This document shows positions 31,313 through 42,120 of a DNA stretch of 64,000 nucleotides, one piece after another. The translations under genes and the position numbers were made by a program. The DNA lies in assembly GCF_004337985.1 (NCBI RefSeq), contig NC_043744.1, positions 4,437,417-4,501,416 of the forward strand, written 5' to 3'. How positions within the stretch are numbered: the first letter of the stretch is position 1; each line of letters begins with the position of its first letter. Under the pieces are notes generated by a model. That model made no database searches, was not told the origin of the DNA, and saw only the letters and a program-made list of their open reading frames with translations. This DNA comes from Pyricularia pennisetigena (taxonomy: Eukaryota > Ascomycota > Sordariomycetes > Magnaporthales > Pyriculariaceae).

Positions 31313-34300
31313 ATGGCCGACGACCGAGGTATCTCACCGCCGCGAGGATCTGCAAGTCCTGTCGTTCCTGCACTGCCAAAGATGGAGGAGGACCAACGCT
31401 TGCCCCCGGCCGGTCCGAAAAGTGAAGACGGCTATGGCGGTGAGAGATCACGAATGAGCGATGGCGAAGTTTCAGACGAAGGGAGCAAGGTATCACCGTC
31501 TGTAGATCCACCACCTCCAGCGACTGTAGCGGATAACACGACGGCCTCGTCATCTGTACCGGCAGCCAATACCGAGACTGCCTCTTCAGATAGTTCATCA
31601 CCTCAGTCCGAGACGGTCAGTGTCGCGACGGGTCCGTCAATGCCGAACGTCAACGAATGCGAGGCTCTTTCATCAGCTGCCTCGACGCACCCTCACGGAG
31701 AAACAGAGGATATGGCAAATCACACTTCTTCAGCGACTAGATCACCGCTTCAGCCGCTGCAGTCCAACCCCATAACGTTGTCGACCCAGCACCCGCCGAT
31801 AACCCTGGCGCCGCTATCGTCGGCCTCGGATGGCCGGAATATGCTTTCTGATAGATCATCCGACGCGACTTTGATCTTCTCCAGAACAGAGAGCGGTCCA
31901 GCAGCTCCTCAGCAAGCAGCCGGGGCAACGGCCACGGGCGGGAAAGGAGCTGCGGCGCTCTGGGCAGCTCGCCGGGGTGCGGCCGGTGCGGTCGGTGCAG
32001 GAGCTGCTGGACTTGGAGTAGGAGCTGGCTTGGCAAGTCCAGCAGGTGGCCTCGGCACGGGTGTTTTGCCCGCAGCAGCAGCAGCTGGCGCAACGGCTGG
32101 GGCGGTCGCAGCAGGAAAAGCCGAGTCTGGTCCTGGCCTTCAGAAGGCGGACCACAAGACCACCTTTAAGCATTTTTTGGCAGGTTTTTATCTACGTCTT
32201 GCAATTTTTGTTGAAATCTTGCTGACTGATGTGTTGTAGAGAATCTTTTCCTATTCGACCCTTGGCGATCGACTGATTCTGTCCGTGTCTGTCCTGGCGG
32301 CTATTTGCTCGGGGGCTGTTATGCCCTGCATGAACATGGTTTTTGGTACGTCTTGAACATTGGGTCGATATCTTGATGGATTGTGAAGATCTCTTATATA
32401 TGGGAGCAAATATTCACTTAGTGTCCAGGACGCGTGTTTGCCTCGTTCACGGCGTACTATCACCAGAATGGACGCACCCTCACCAACGAGGATTTTCGCA
32501 ACTTGATTCTGGAATGCGTGTAAGTCCCATTCACAGACTTTATCTTCAGCAAATAAAAAAAGTCATTACTGATGGCTTTATCACCCAGTCGATACCTCGT
32601 CTACCTCTTTGTCGCCCGCTTCATCTTCTGCTACGTCGCCTACGTAAGTGTCAACATCCCTCCAAGTAAACCTCCAAGTAAAGCTCCAAGTAAACCTCCC
32701 TTGGACCTGGCCGACTAATACCCTGCCCCTCCAGCTCGGCTTCCGCATGGTAAGCCTCCGCATCTCCGCCACCCTCCGCCTGCAATACCTGCAAGCGGTG
32801 CTCTCGATGCGCGTGTCGGCCCTCGACGCCCTCCCGCCGGGCCAGACCGCGGCCGTCATCACCATGCTGGCCTCGACGCTGCAGCAAGGCATCTCGGAGC
32901 GCGCCGCCCTGTGCGTGCAGGCGACGGCGCTCATGGTCGCGGCGCTCGCCGTCGCGCTGTCGCACAACTGGGAGCTGGCGCTGGTCACCTGCTCGGGCGT
33001 CGTGCTCATCGCGGCCGTCTACGCCGCCACCACGCCGCTGCTCGTCCGCGCCTTGAACGCCGTGCAGGCCTGCGAGGTCCGCGCCAGCGCCGCGGCCGCC
33101 GAGGCCTTTGCCGCCGTCAGGATGGTCGCGGCCTGCGGGGCCGAGGGCAGGATGGCGCGCCGGTACGACGGCTGGGTCGACAGGGGCGCCGAGCAGGGGA
33201 TGCGGCTGCGGCCCGTTTTGGCGTGCCAGCAGGCGCCTGTGTTTTTTGCCATGTATGCCACGTTTGCGCTGTGTTTTTGGTACGCGCTCAAGATGTACAT
33301 GGAGGGCCGCATCGACTCCCCGGAGAGCATGATTGTGTGAGTACTCGATTCTCTTTTTTTTTGGCGTCTCGCGGCGCTTCTTCTTTTTGTCGAGGCTGAC
33401 GTCACGCCCACATAAAACAGTGTCCTGCTCTGCGTCATGATGCTTACCGGTTCCGTCTCGGCCCTGACGACCCCGATCGCCGCGGCCGCCCGCTCCGCCA
33501 ACGCAGCCGCCGTCTTTTACCGCGTCATCGACGCCCCGCGGCCCAAGACGGACGGCCTGTCCGGCCCAGACGCGGCGCCCTTCGCGTCTGGGGATATCGT
33601 CCTGACGCACGTCAACTTTGCCTACCCGACGCGGCCGCTGACAAGAGTGCTCTCGGACCTCTGCGTGCGCTTCCCGGCCGGCAAGACAACGGCCATCGTG
33701 GGCCCGTCCGGGTCCGGCAAGAGTACGGTCGTGGCGCTGCTGGAGCGGTGGTACGAGATGGACGGCGACCCCGTGGGCAACATCGGCGTGCTCTGGCTGA
33801 GGAACGGGACGGTGGCGGCGGGCGGGAAGGCGCTCAAGGATTTTGATTTGTGCTGGTGGAGAAGCCAGATTGGGCTGGTGCTGCAGGAGCCCTTTCTGTT
33901 CAACGACAGCATTTTCCAGAATGTTGCATACGGCCTGGTCGGCACGGAATGGGAGGGAGTCGGCGACCAGGAGAAGACCAAGCTCGTCCAAGAGGCCTGC
34001 AGGACTGCTTTTGCCGAGGAATTCATCACACGCCTGCCCGAAGTGAGTTTCCCTACCCGCTCTCCCTGAGCTCCTGCAAACCCCAGCCCCCTTCCCGAGA
34101 CGCACGCTCCTCCCCCGATTCCATCACGACTAACATCAGCCGCCTGACCAGGGCTACAACACACTCGTGGGCGACGCGGGCATAAAGCTGAGCGGCGGGC
34201 AGCGGCAGCGCCTGGCCATCGCGCGCGCCATCGTGCGCCGGCCCAAGATCCTGATCCTCGACGAGGCCACCAGCGCCATCGACCCCGAGGGCGAGCGGCT

Positions 34301-37189
34301 GGTGCAGGCGGCGCTCGAGGGCGCGGCGCGCGGCCGCACCACCATCGCCATCGCGCACCGGCTGTCGACCATCCGCAGGGCCGACTGCATCGTCGTCCTG
34401 CGCGCCGGCGTCGCCGTCGAGCAGGGCACGCACGACCAGCTGATGGCCAGGGGCGAGGGCGGGGTTTACTTTGGGCTCGCGACGGCGCAGCAGCTTGGTG
34501 GTGGTGGCGGTGGGGATGGGAATGTGTCGGCTGGTGGGAGCGTCGAGTTGGATGAGAAGAATCGGGGTAATGGTGAGGAAAAAAGTAATGATGACGTTTT
34601 GGACGAGGGAAAGAAGGAGAGCAATGAGGATGTCGCGGACGTTTTGCATGATTTGCCTGAACCAAGACTGTTGGGAAAGGAAAGGAATTCGACCGACTCG
34701 GCACCAAAGAAAAATAGAGGGCTGCTTGGAAGCTTTGGAATGCTGTTACGGGAGCAGATGGGTCACTGGCCGTGGTATCTCATCATGGCGCTTGGGGCTG
34801 TGGGGGGAGGAGGTACGTTCTCACAACAAGCGACTCCTTGTTGGCTTTTGTGACTTGAATGCTGACGCTTCTTCCTGCTGGCAGCGAGTCCTGCACTCCA
34901 AGCATATCTCTTTGCGAACCTGGTCACTCTCTTCCAGCTCTGGGGCGATTTCGCACGACTAAGAGCTGCGGCGAACTTCTGGTGCCTCATGTTTGTCATG
35001 CTGGCAACCGGCGTGGGCATCAGCTATTTTGCGCTGGCGTGGTCAGCGACCAAACTATCATTTGTGGGTGTTCATTTATTAAGCTCTCCTACCTCCCCAA
35101 GCCAACACTGACGTGGACCGCCATAGTACATCATCCCCCACTACCGCAAAGAGTACATCCGCAACATGCTCTCCAAGCCCATCTCCTTCTTCGACGACGA
35201 GGCCAACTCGACCGGCACGCTCGCCGCCCGCCTGGCGACGGACCCGACCCAGCTCCAGCAGCTGCTGGGCATGAACATGGGCTTCGTCGTCGTGTCCGTC
35301 CTCTCGGTCGTCGGCTGCCTCGCCATCTCCTTCTACTTTGGCTGGAAGCTGACGGCGGTGACGGTGGTGACGACGCTGCCGCTGATCCTCGGCGCGGCCT
35401 TCTTCCGCGTCCGCTACGAGAAGCGGCTCGAGGTGATGGGCGCGGCCGTGTTTGCCGAGAGCGCCAAGTTCGCGACCGAGAGCGTCGGTGCTTTCCGCAC
35501 CGTGTCGTCGCTGACGCTGGAGAAGCCCATCTGCGAGAGGTACAGGCTGCTGTTGGAGAGGCACGTCAAGCAAGCGCTGCCGAGGAGCGCGGCTTCCACT
35601 GTGCTGTTTGCTTTGAGCGACAGCATCGCCCTGCTTTGCATGGCCTTTGTGCTGTGGTACGGGGGCAAGTTGATGGCCGACCACGAGTATTTGCCGTTTC
35701 AGTATAGTGAGTACCTCTTTTTTTTTTTTTGTTTTTGTTTTTCTGCAAACGGGGGGAAAATTTGGAGCGAGCTGCTGACTTCAAGCTGTCAAGTTGTTGT
35801 ATACATTGCCGTTTTGCAGGTAAAAAGCTCCCGAACACAAAGAAAGGAATTACCTCACCAGTGGGCTAATGTTTCTGGCAATCAAGGGTGGAATGGGTGC
35901 TGGTCAATGGCTCAGTTACGCACCGAGTAAGTCGGGCACACATTTACCATACCGACCAGAACCCCTTTTCTGACAGTCCACCTTGGCAGACATCGCTCAA
36001 GCGACTGTAGCGGCCAACCGAATTGTAGACTTGAGGAGCACTGAAAAGAGCGACAACCAACTTTCCCCCCGGCACAGGGGCGACTTGGGCCAAGGAGAAA
36101 AGGGTGTCAAGCTTGAGTTCAAGAACGTTTGGTTCCGATATCCGACCAGAGACGTGCCAGTACTAAATGGCCTTGACCTCACTGTAAGTTTTTTTTTTTT
36201 TTTTTCTTTTTTTGTTTCGTTCTGCGAAAGGCCAAGATACGGGCAGACGACCATCTTCTGGTAAACTACTAATAGCAAGTTTGCAGATTGAACAAGGCCA
36301 GTTCGCCGCGGTGGTCGGGCCTTCTGGTATGTAGTCTGACTGACAAACAGCCTTGTATGAGCGGGAGCTAATTCTTGTGTCCCAGGGTCCGGGAAAACGA
36401 CGGTCATTTCACTGCTCGAAAGGTAAACGAACCAGCAGAGAACTCAACTGCCAAGTACACACTAACACCCTACAAGGTTCTACAAAGCAAGCACGGGAAG
36501 CATTCGGTGCAACGGCGTAGAGATATCACACATCTGCCTACGAGACTACCGCCGAGCGATATCCCTCGTAGCCCAAGAGGCATGCATATTCGACGGCTCC
36601 ATCCGGGAAAACATCCTGCTGGGCGTGGAGGAGGACGAGATGCCGGCCAACAAGCTGGAAGAAGCTCTCGTCCAGGCCTGCTGCGACGCCGAGATCCACG
36701 ACTTTGTCACCTCGCTCCCGGAAGGGTACGAGTCGCGGGTGGGCACGAGGGGAGTGGCGCTGTCCGGCGGGCAGAAGCAGAGGCTGGCCATCGCCAGGGC
36801 CCTGGTCAGGAACCCGAGGCTCCTGCTGCTGGACGAGGCGACGTCCAGCTTGGATTCGGAGACGGAAAAGGCTGTCCAGGCTGTCTTTGAGAAGACCAAA
36901 GGGTCGAGGACGATGGTTGTCGTGGCTCATCGGCTGGCGACTGTGCAGAATGCCGATGTCATCTTTGTGCTTGGCGAGGGCAAGGTGGTCGAAAGGGGCA
37001 ACCACGCTTCTCTTCTCAAGAAAAAGGGGGTCTACTACCAGATGGTAAGTGCCCAGCCTCCCTTCTCCGAGGATATTCCGGGGGTGCGCACCAATGCAAC
37101 CCCTCGGAGAAGCCTTGTTTTGTCGCAGCATCGTACTCCGTTGGAGCTAACTGTCGGTGAAGTGCCAATCACAGCTTTTGGATAAGTAG
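31313..37189 (+). CDS. ABCB (MDR-type) full ABC transporter
   Basis: Sixteen exons can be joined in frame: 31313-32179, 32240-32345, 32429-32519, 32589-32643, 32735-33336, 33421-34042, 34152-34812, 34885-35063, 35127-35706, 35794-35819, 35887-35926, 35990-36183, 36287-36326, 36386-36422, 36477-37044 and 37175-37189, about 1560 aa. The layout is TMD1-NBD1-TMD2-NBD2. NBD1 has Walker [11 protein letters not shown]-loop LVLQEPF, signature LSGGQRQR and Walker [14 protein letters not shown]2 has [23 protein letters not shown] and [10 protein letters not shown]. It should be a plasma- or vacuolar-membrane exporter of drugs, lipids or peptides. A roughly 280-aa Ser/Pro-rich N-terminal extension ends in an Ala/Gly-rich stretch, which is unusual. 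Intron 1 fits only with a GC donor (32180), and exon 10 is 26 nt. The last splice is uncertain: reading through gives a stop at 37185 instead. Confidence 0.88.
32660..32701 (+). repeat. 12-bp triple repeat inside ABC-gene intron 4
   Basis: Three tandem copies of CTCCAAGTAAAC-like units (the second ends in G) lie inside the intron 32644-32734. Each copy contains a weak GTAA donor-like string (AAGTAA), so it could cause alternative 5' splice choices. Confidence 0.8.
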
Positions 37190-38393
37190 CGATCCAATGA
37201 TACAGATCAATCAAATCTTCTTTTTTTTCTAGAGAAACCTGGCATGCAGAGTGATGTGACTGCTTGGTATGCGTGTGATGTGATGTGAAATTTTCTTTCG
37301 AGTCATGACCCATACTTTGTGCATTGAAAATTCGTTTCCTTCTTTCTTCGTCATCTTGTGTTTATTATCTTTTTTTTTTTCTCCCTCAAATCATTGTACG
37401 AAATAAAGACTCAAATTTCCCTGATTTTTCCAAGATTCAATTGTTTCTTTTGTTGCCATGTTTCGCGTCTGATCGTTAGTCGATTAGTCCAATCATAATT
37501 CGCCAGAGGCACAGAAACAATCTGGACACAAACTGTACTTCAATTCTTCGAAACGCTTCCTACCGGCCAAAATTTAAGACCGTTGCTGTTGCTGCATAGT
37601 ACAAAAAGAACATCTATGAAACTCCATCTTGATTCCCTCATCTTTCAGTCTGGCCTCGTCATTCTTGGTGGATCCAGGCGGTAAGCCAACCAACAGCAGC
37701 TGTCATGGCGACTCAGCCCGGGGCCCATCCCCACCGACTTTGCCTCAGCTTGCAACCCAAGGCCGGCTTGAATCTTTCCTTTGTTGGTTCTCGAAGTTCC
37801 TCGACCATATTCTACGGCCATCAGGCCCCTGCCCTCTGTTTAAGAGTGGAGAGGTGTACCAAAAAGGACTTGCAGAATCGAATCTGAGATCGAATCCTGC
37901 ACGGCGGTATTTTGTCACGCGAGGGGCTGCTCCCGGGGTCTCGGAGGCCAGGGGGCTCCACGCTGCCGGGCGCTTAAATGGCAACAATCACTCGCCATTC
38001 GCCCAACGGCACAACCCAGCCCCTCACGCTAGTGCCCCTTCTCTTGTTAGTCCTCCTCCTATCACATCCCGCTTACGCCCATTCTCGCGACCGGTATTTA
38101 CTGACTTGGATATTTGTTGGTGATGGCTTGAAGTAATCAGCCCGGGACCACGAAATAAACCTTGGTCCAACAATGGATAACGGTCAAGATGGGTGGCAGA
38201 AAGTGTCACACCACCACCCCCCGTCGAGGTCTTGTCGGGTAGTACAGTTCCATCTCTCTTTAAGGCATCATCTGCGTCTCGGAGGCTGCTCCGAGTGCCC
38301 CTCCATCCATCTTTTCTCCCGCCAAGATCTGAATTCGCTCACAAATGCCTGCGATCATATATCCAAGCGAGTGCTGAGAGTCGACTGCCCTAG

Positions 38394-38437
<44 letters not shown>

Positions 38438-38511
38438 TTTTGTTTTTGCCACATATCTCGGTACCTTGGGCTGGAGGCATCTTTTGGCGACCTGGGTCCC
38501 TACCTGGCAAC
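37190..38511. other. Intergenic region with poly(T) promoter tract
   Basis: About 1.3 kb between the ABC transporter and the first amidase gene. Frames at 37629-38123 lack features. The T41 run at 38396-38436 lies only 75 bases before the amidase ATG and is likely in its core promoter or 5' UTR. Confidence 0.55.
38396..38436. repeat. Poly(T) tract, 41 nt, just upstream of amidase gene
   Basis: An uninterrupted run of 41 T, followed by GTTTTG. It ends 75 bases before the start codon at 38512. Long T tracts can exclude nucleosomes at fungal promoters, so it may affect expression. Its length equals that of the run at 4321-4361, which may be chance or a sequencing limit. Confidence 0.95.
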
Positions 38512-41500
38512 ATGAAGATCGCATGTCTTCAGTTCGCACCCCAGGTGGGGGATGTCGACAACAACCTGAACCGGGCGGATGCGATCCTCAGCAAAACTCA
38601 TCCTGCGCAGTTGGAGCATCTCGACCTGCTAGTCCTCCCGGAGCTTGCTTTTACGGGTATGGAGTTCCGTTTGCGAACCCCCGTCGATGCTGATAGACCA
38701 GAGCATAATGATTTGCTAACAGGCAGGCACTCTGGCTAGGTTACAACTTCAAATCCCTAAACGAGATATCACCATTCCTGGAGCTATCGGGCTTCGGCAT
38801 CAGCTCGCTATGGGCCCGAACCACCGCCCTGAAGCACAACTGTCACGTCGTGGTCGGTTACCCAGAAAAGGTCGACGTGGAACCCATCTGGCCCACGTCT
38901 CCAGAGTACTACAACTCTTGCATCATGGTGGACGGCGAGGGCGAAACGGTCGGAAACTACAGGAAGTCGTTTCTCGACGTGGACGAAAGGTGGGCCCTCG
39001 AGGGGAGAGATGGCTTCTACGATGATGAAGTTGATGGGCTTGGAGTGGTTGCTATGGGTATTTGCAGCGATATCAAGTACGTACAGACCCAGTGGTGCTT
39101 GCAAGTCCCCAACAGCCCTAATCGGCCAGCTCTACTGACACACCCTCCCCAGCCCGTACAAGATGGAGGCTCCCTGGGCCTCCTTCGAGTTCGCATACCA
39201 TGCACTCGACGCAGAAGCTCAGCTGGTGATAGTGACCATGTCGTGGCCGACGCAAGAGGATGTTGGCCAGTACAGCTGCCAACCCTCGGAGCCAGATATG
39301 GCCATGGTGGTGTATTGGACCGAACGCCTGGAGCCCCTGATACGGGCCGAAAGCGACGAGGAGATAATAGTCGTCTTTTGCAACAGAACCGGCACAGAAG
39401 GCGATATGACCTACGCCGGGTCGAGTGCTGTGCTTGGCATCAAAGGAGGGGAGATTTCCGTTTACGGGGTTCTAGGTCGAGGTGTTAAGGAGCTCCTGGT
39501 TGTGGACACTGATGATCCGCCTGTGGCGAAGCTAGTCGACAGCTCGAGATCGACAGCCTTTGACATCACAGAGAATCCTCGCGTCGCAGAGGAACAGGAG
39601 CCCATCGCAATGGGCCCAGCCCTTTTGAAGTCTACGCGGTCTAAATCGCCCTTTGCTTCACCGGAGCCCCCGAAAAAGAATCCGAGTAATTTACTCAAAG
39701 TTCCAAAATCATCATTAGACCCTAATCCTGCCCCACAAAAGCCTCTAGCCAGTTCCAAGTTGGACACAAAGCCCGCCGTGGCGCCTCTGCACACATCTTT
39801 TCCACGTCACGGAACGCCCATATCAGCCGAACCGGATGCACAGAGCACTCAGCAGAACTCTCCAGACACTGCGAATGAAACCCCGCAGACGGCTAAACTC
39901 GAAGCCGCCCGACTGACGTCGCCGATCGACCAGCGCGGCCCGTCCATCGGTATGCGACGTTCAGCGGCTGCCCAGTGCCTCACCATCAACACGCACGTAG
40001 ATACCATGTATAGGAAGGTCACCAAGGCCGAGCCGGCGTCAGCACCCAGTCGCAGCCATCAGCCAGGGTCTGCGTTGTCTCCTGCGGCCAGGATGCCCAA
40101 GAGCTCAGTGCTCATCTCGCCGCCTCTGCCCAGCGATTTGTCCTCGGTCAACAGCCCTCTTCTCGAGACGCCCACTGGTCCCAGCCCTCTGCCGGATGAC
40201 TTGCGGCCCAAGTGGGACTTTTCTGCCGATTCCTCACAGTACCTCGCCGGGCTGAAACCCCTGAGCCCTTCGAGATTCGGCCGCACACATCCGACCGCGA
40301 CCGGCTTCCTGACGTCTCCTCGCACTCCAGAAACGCCATATCCGGAGCTTTTCGAAGACACCCCTCAGGAGGACTACCCTGGAGTATGGCGACGGAGGGG
40401 CAAAGATTCCAGCACTCTGGAGGCGTCAACAAAGCAGCGGCCAAGTTCGAGGTCGAGGAATGGCTCTGAATCCCATCGAAAGATGTCTAAAACGCCACAA
40501 CCATTCACGACCAGAGACGGCGATATCGACTCCCCCCGGCCGACGGAAGATCTTGGAGGCGATGCCAATCGCCCATCGTCGATGAGGCGACGTTCCAAAG
40601 GAGGTGGTCGTGCATCACCTCGGCAGGAGCTACTCAAATCGTATAGGAATCGTGGCAGCGACTCGACCTGCATCCCCATCGCCGCAAGCCCAAGCGTGTT
40701 CCAGACTAAATTCGCGCCTGAGGATATCAGGACGCAGCCCAAACCACAGCGCACAACACCCACCCCGATGAAGCAAAGAGAGAACGGAGCCATCTCGGTG
40801 CCGACGACGCCGGGAGCCAGTCTACCTCGCAGAGTCAGGTCCCCACCTCAACAGCGAGCACTGCGACCAGCGCCTTCACTACCTCAGCTTACCGAGAAAC
40901 GCTCGAAATCACCCGCGGACCTCGAGCTGCCCCCGGATCCCCCTCGGCGAAGCAAAAGCCCTCGGGAGCGATCGACCCCTGGCCCTACGCCCGGACCCAA
41001 TCGCAGCCGATCCGAAGCGCGCCAGGGCGCCGTCCGGACCAGGAACCGCTCTTCCACCGCCTGCGCCACCGCCCAGCCCTCGGCCGCCGAGACCGCCGCC
41101 CAGCAGGGCAGCCAGATCACCAGGCCGCACACCAGCCAGGGGACCCGCGGGCGCGTGTCCCCCTTTCCCGTGCTGCCGCGGCACGCGCGACAGGCGTCGC
41201 AGCCCGCAGCCGAGACGCCCGATGCGGAGCGCTTTTCGAGGCGGTCTCGGAGTCGCGGCGAAGCCGCTGGAACCGCGCGCGGCACATCTTCCCCGCGTGC
41301 GTCGGCCGACAGGGCGGCGCACGACGACGACATCGTCGCGACCATAAGCAAGGTCAGCCGTGGCTGTCCCGCGCATTCCGGCGCCGCCACCGGTGTCCAC
41401 TTGGCTGCCGATGGGCAAACGTACTCTATCGCCTTTTCCGAGGGGTTTCAGAGCCTTGCCGATGTCATCTTACCGCGAGCAAGAGACATTCGTGATGTGT

Positions 41501-41520
41501 CTGAGAAAAAGAGGAGCTGA
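38512..41520 (+). CDS. Nta1-like N-terminal amidase, long disordered tail (copy A)
   Basis: Three exons (38512-38656, 38740-39076, 39153-41520) encode 949 aa. Residues 1-290 form a carbon-nitrogen hydrolase (nitrilase) domain most like Nta1, which deamidates N-terminal Asn and Gln so that proteins enter the Arg/N-degron pathway. The triad is complete: Glu44 in LPELAF, Lys124 in NYRKSF and Cys157 in MGICSDINPYK. The YNSCIMVDGEG, AYHALDAEAQLVIVTMSWP and CNRTGTEG segments fit the fold. The remaining 660 residues are Ser/Pro/Arg-rich and probably disordered, with many SP sites and, near the end, a compact stretch with VATISKVSRGCPAH and ADGQTYSIAF. Yeast Nta1 is only about 457 aa, so this tail is unusual. 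A second copy lies 3.4 kb downstream. Confidence 0.87.
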
Positions 41521-41901
41521 TTCATGCCCTTATTGAGTTCAGGCCTGAGGATCATTTTGATCTTTGGTCAAGTATATCGATGTACAACCATCTGATGTAG
41601 AACAGACTATGAAGTTATGTTTTAGACTTATGAACAAACGCATATATCTCTTCGATTCTCACTGATGATCTAGTAGTGGCCCATCATGATGCTTGGTACG
41701 CTTATCAATCAACCAAGTTTACACTTCTCTTCTGGGACTTATTGCAATCCTGTTGTGGACGCAAGATGCTTCAAGATATGGCGTCACGTCAGTGACCTCT
41801 CATTTTGTTCTGACTGACATCAGCACATCTGTTATACTCTCCCCCAAACCAATGCCGGCACCCACATCAGAACTTAAAATTTCTCAAATCCTTCACAAAT
41901 C
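41521..41901. other. Spacer between amidase copy A and GNAT relic
   Basis: 381 bases that should hold the 3' UTR of the amidase gene. No coding features. The equivalent spacer in the second unit (47911-48418) is about 500 bases. Confidence 0.5.
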
Positions 41902-42120
41902 CTACACCACGCAAATACCACCCTCCTGCGACCGGCACCCTGCCTGCTCATAAAGCTTGGCCACCCGGCTATTCTCACCCAAGAAAACCATGCCACTCTT
42001 TCCAAGAATAGAGACGCACAACAACACATCGTGAGCAGCTTTGACCTTTATAGCACCGAGCCTCTTGCCAACTAGCGGTGTGGTGCAGTGCCAATCCCAA
42101 GCATTGGACAGGTGATCCAC
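41902..42120 (-). pseudogene. GNAT acetyltransferase relic (C-terminal fragment)
   Basis: The minus-strand reading contains GMVFLGENSRVAKLYEQAGC then RSQEGG, which lines up with GVHIGISGENTKVVKFYEKV, GF and RVQEGG at the C-terminus of the complete GNAT gene at 49276-48419. The DNA also aligns (CTCATAAA-CTTG-CCACC---TATTCTC in both). Upstream of this point the similarity fades, and the acetyl-CoA-binding Q/RxxGxG/A loop seen in the full gene is not recognisable. It sits convergently after amidase copy A, exactly as the full GNAT gene sits after copy B. I read it as the decayed partner from a duplicated two-gene unit. The outer boundaries are approximate. Confidence 0.6.

Noticed and set aside
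32651..34105. 484-aa minus-strand frame opposite the ABC transporter
   Set aside because: Antisense shadow of a GC-rich coding region that carries Walker A and other motifs on the plus strand.
37045..37185. Read-through C-terminus of the ABC transporter ending at 37185
   Set aside because: A consensus donor (GTAAGT), CTAAC branch site and CACAG acceptor are present, so the spliced end at 37189 was preferred, though not with certainty.
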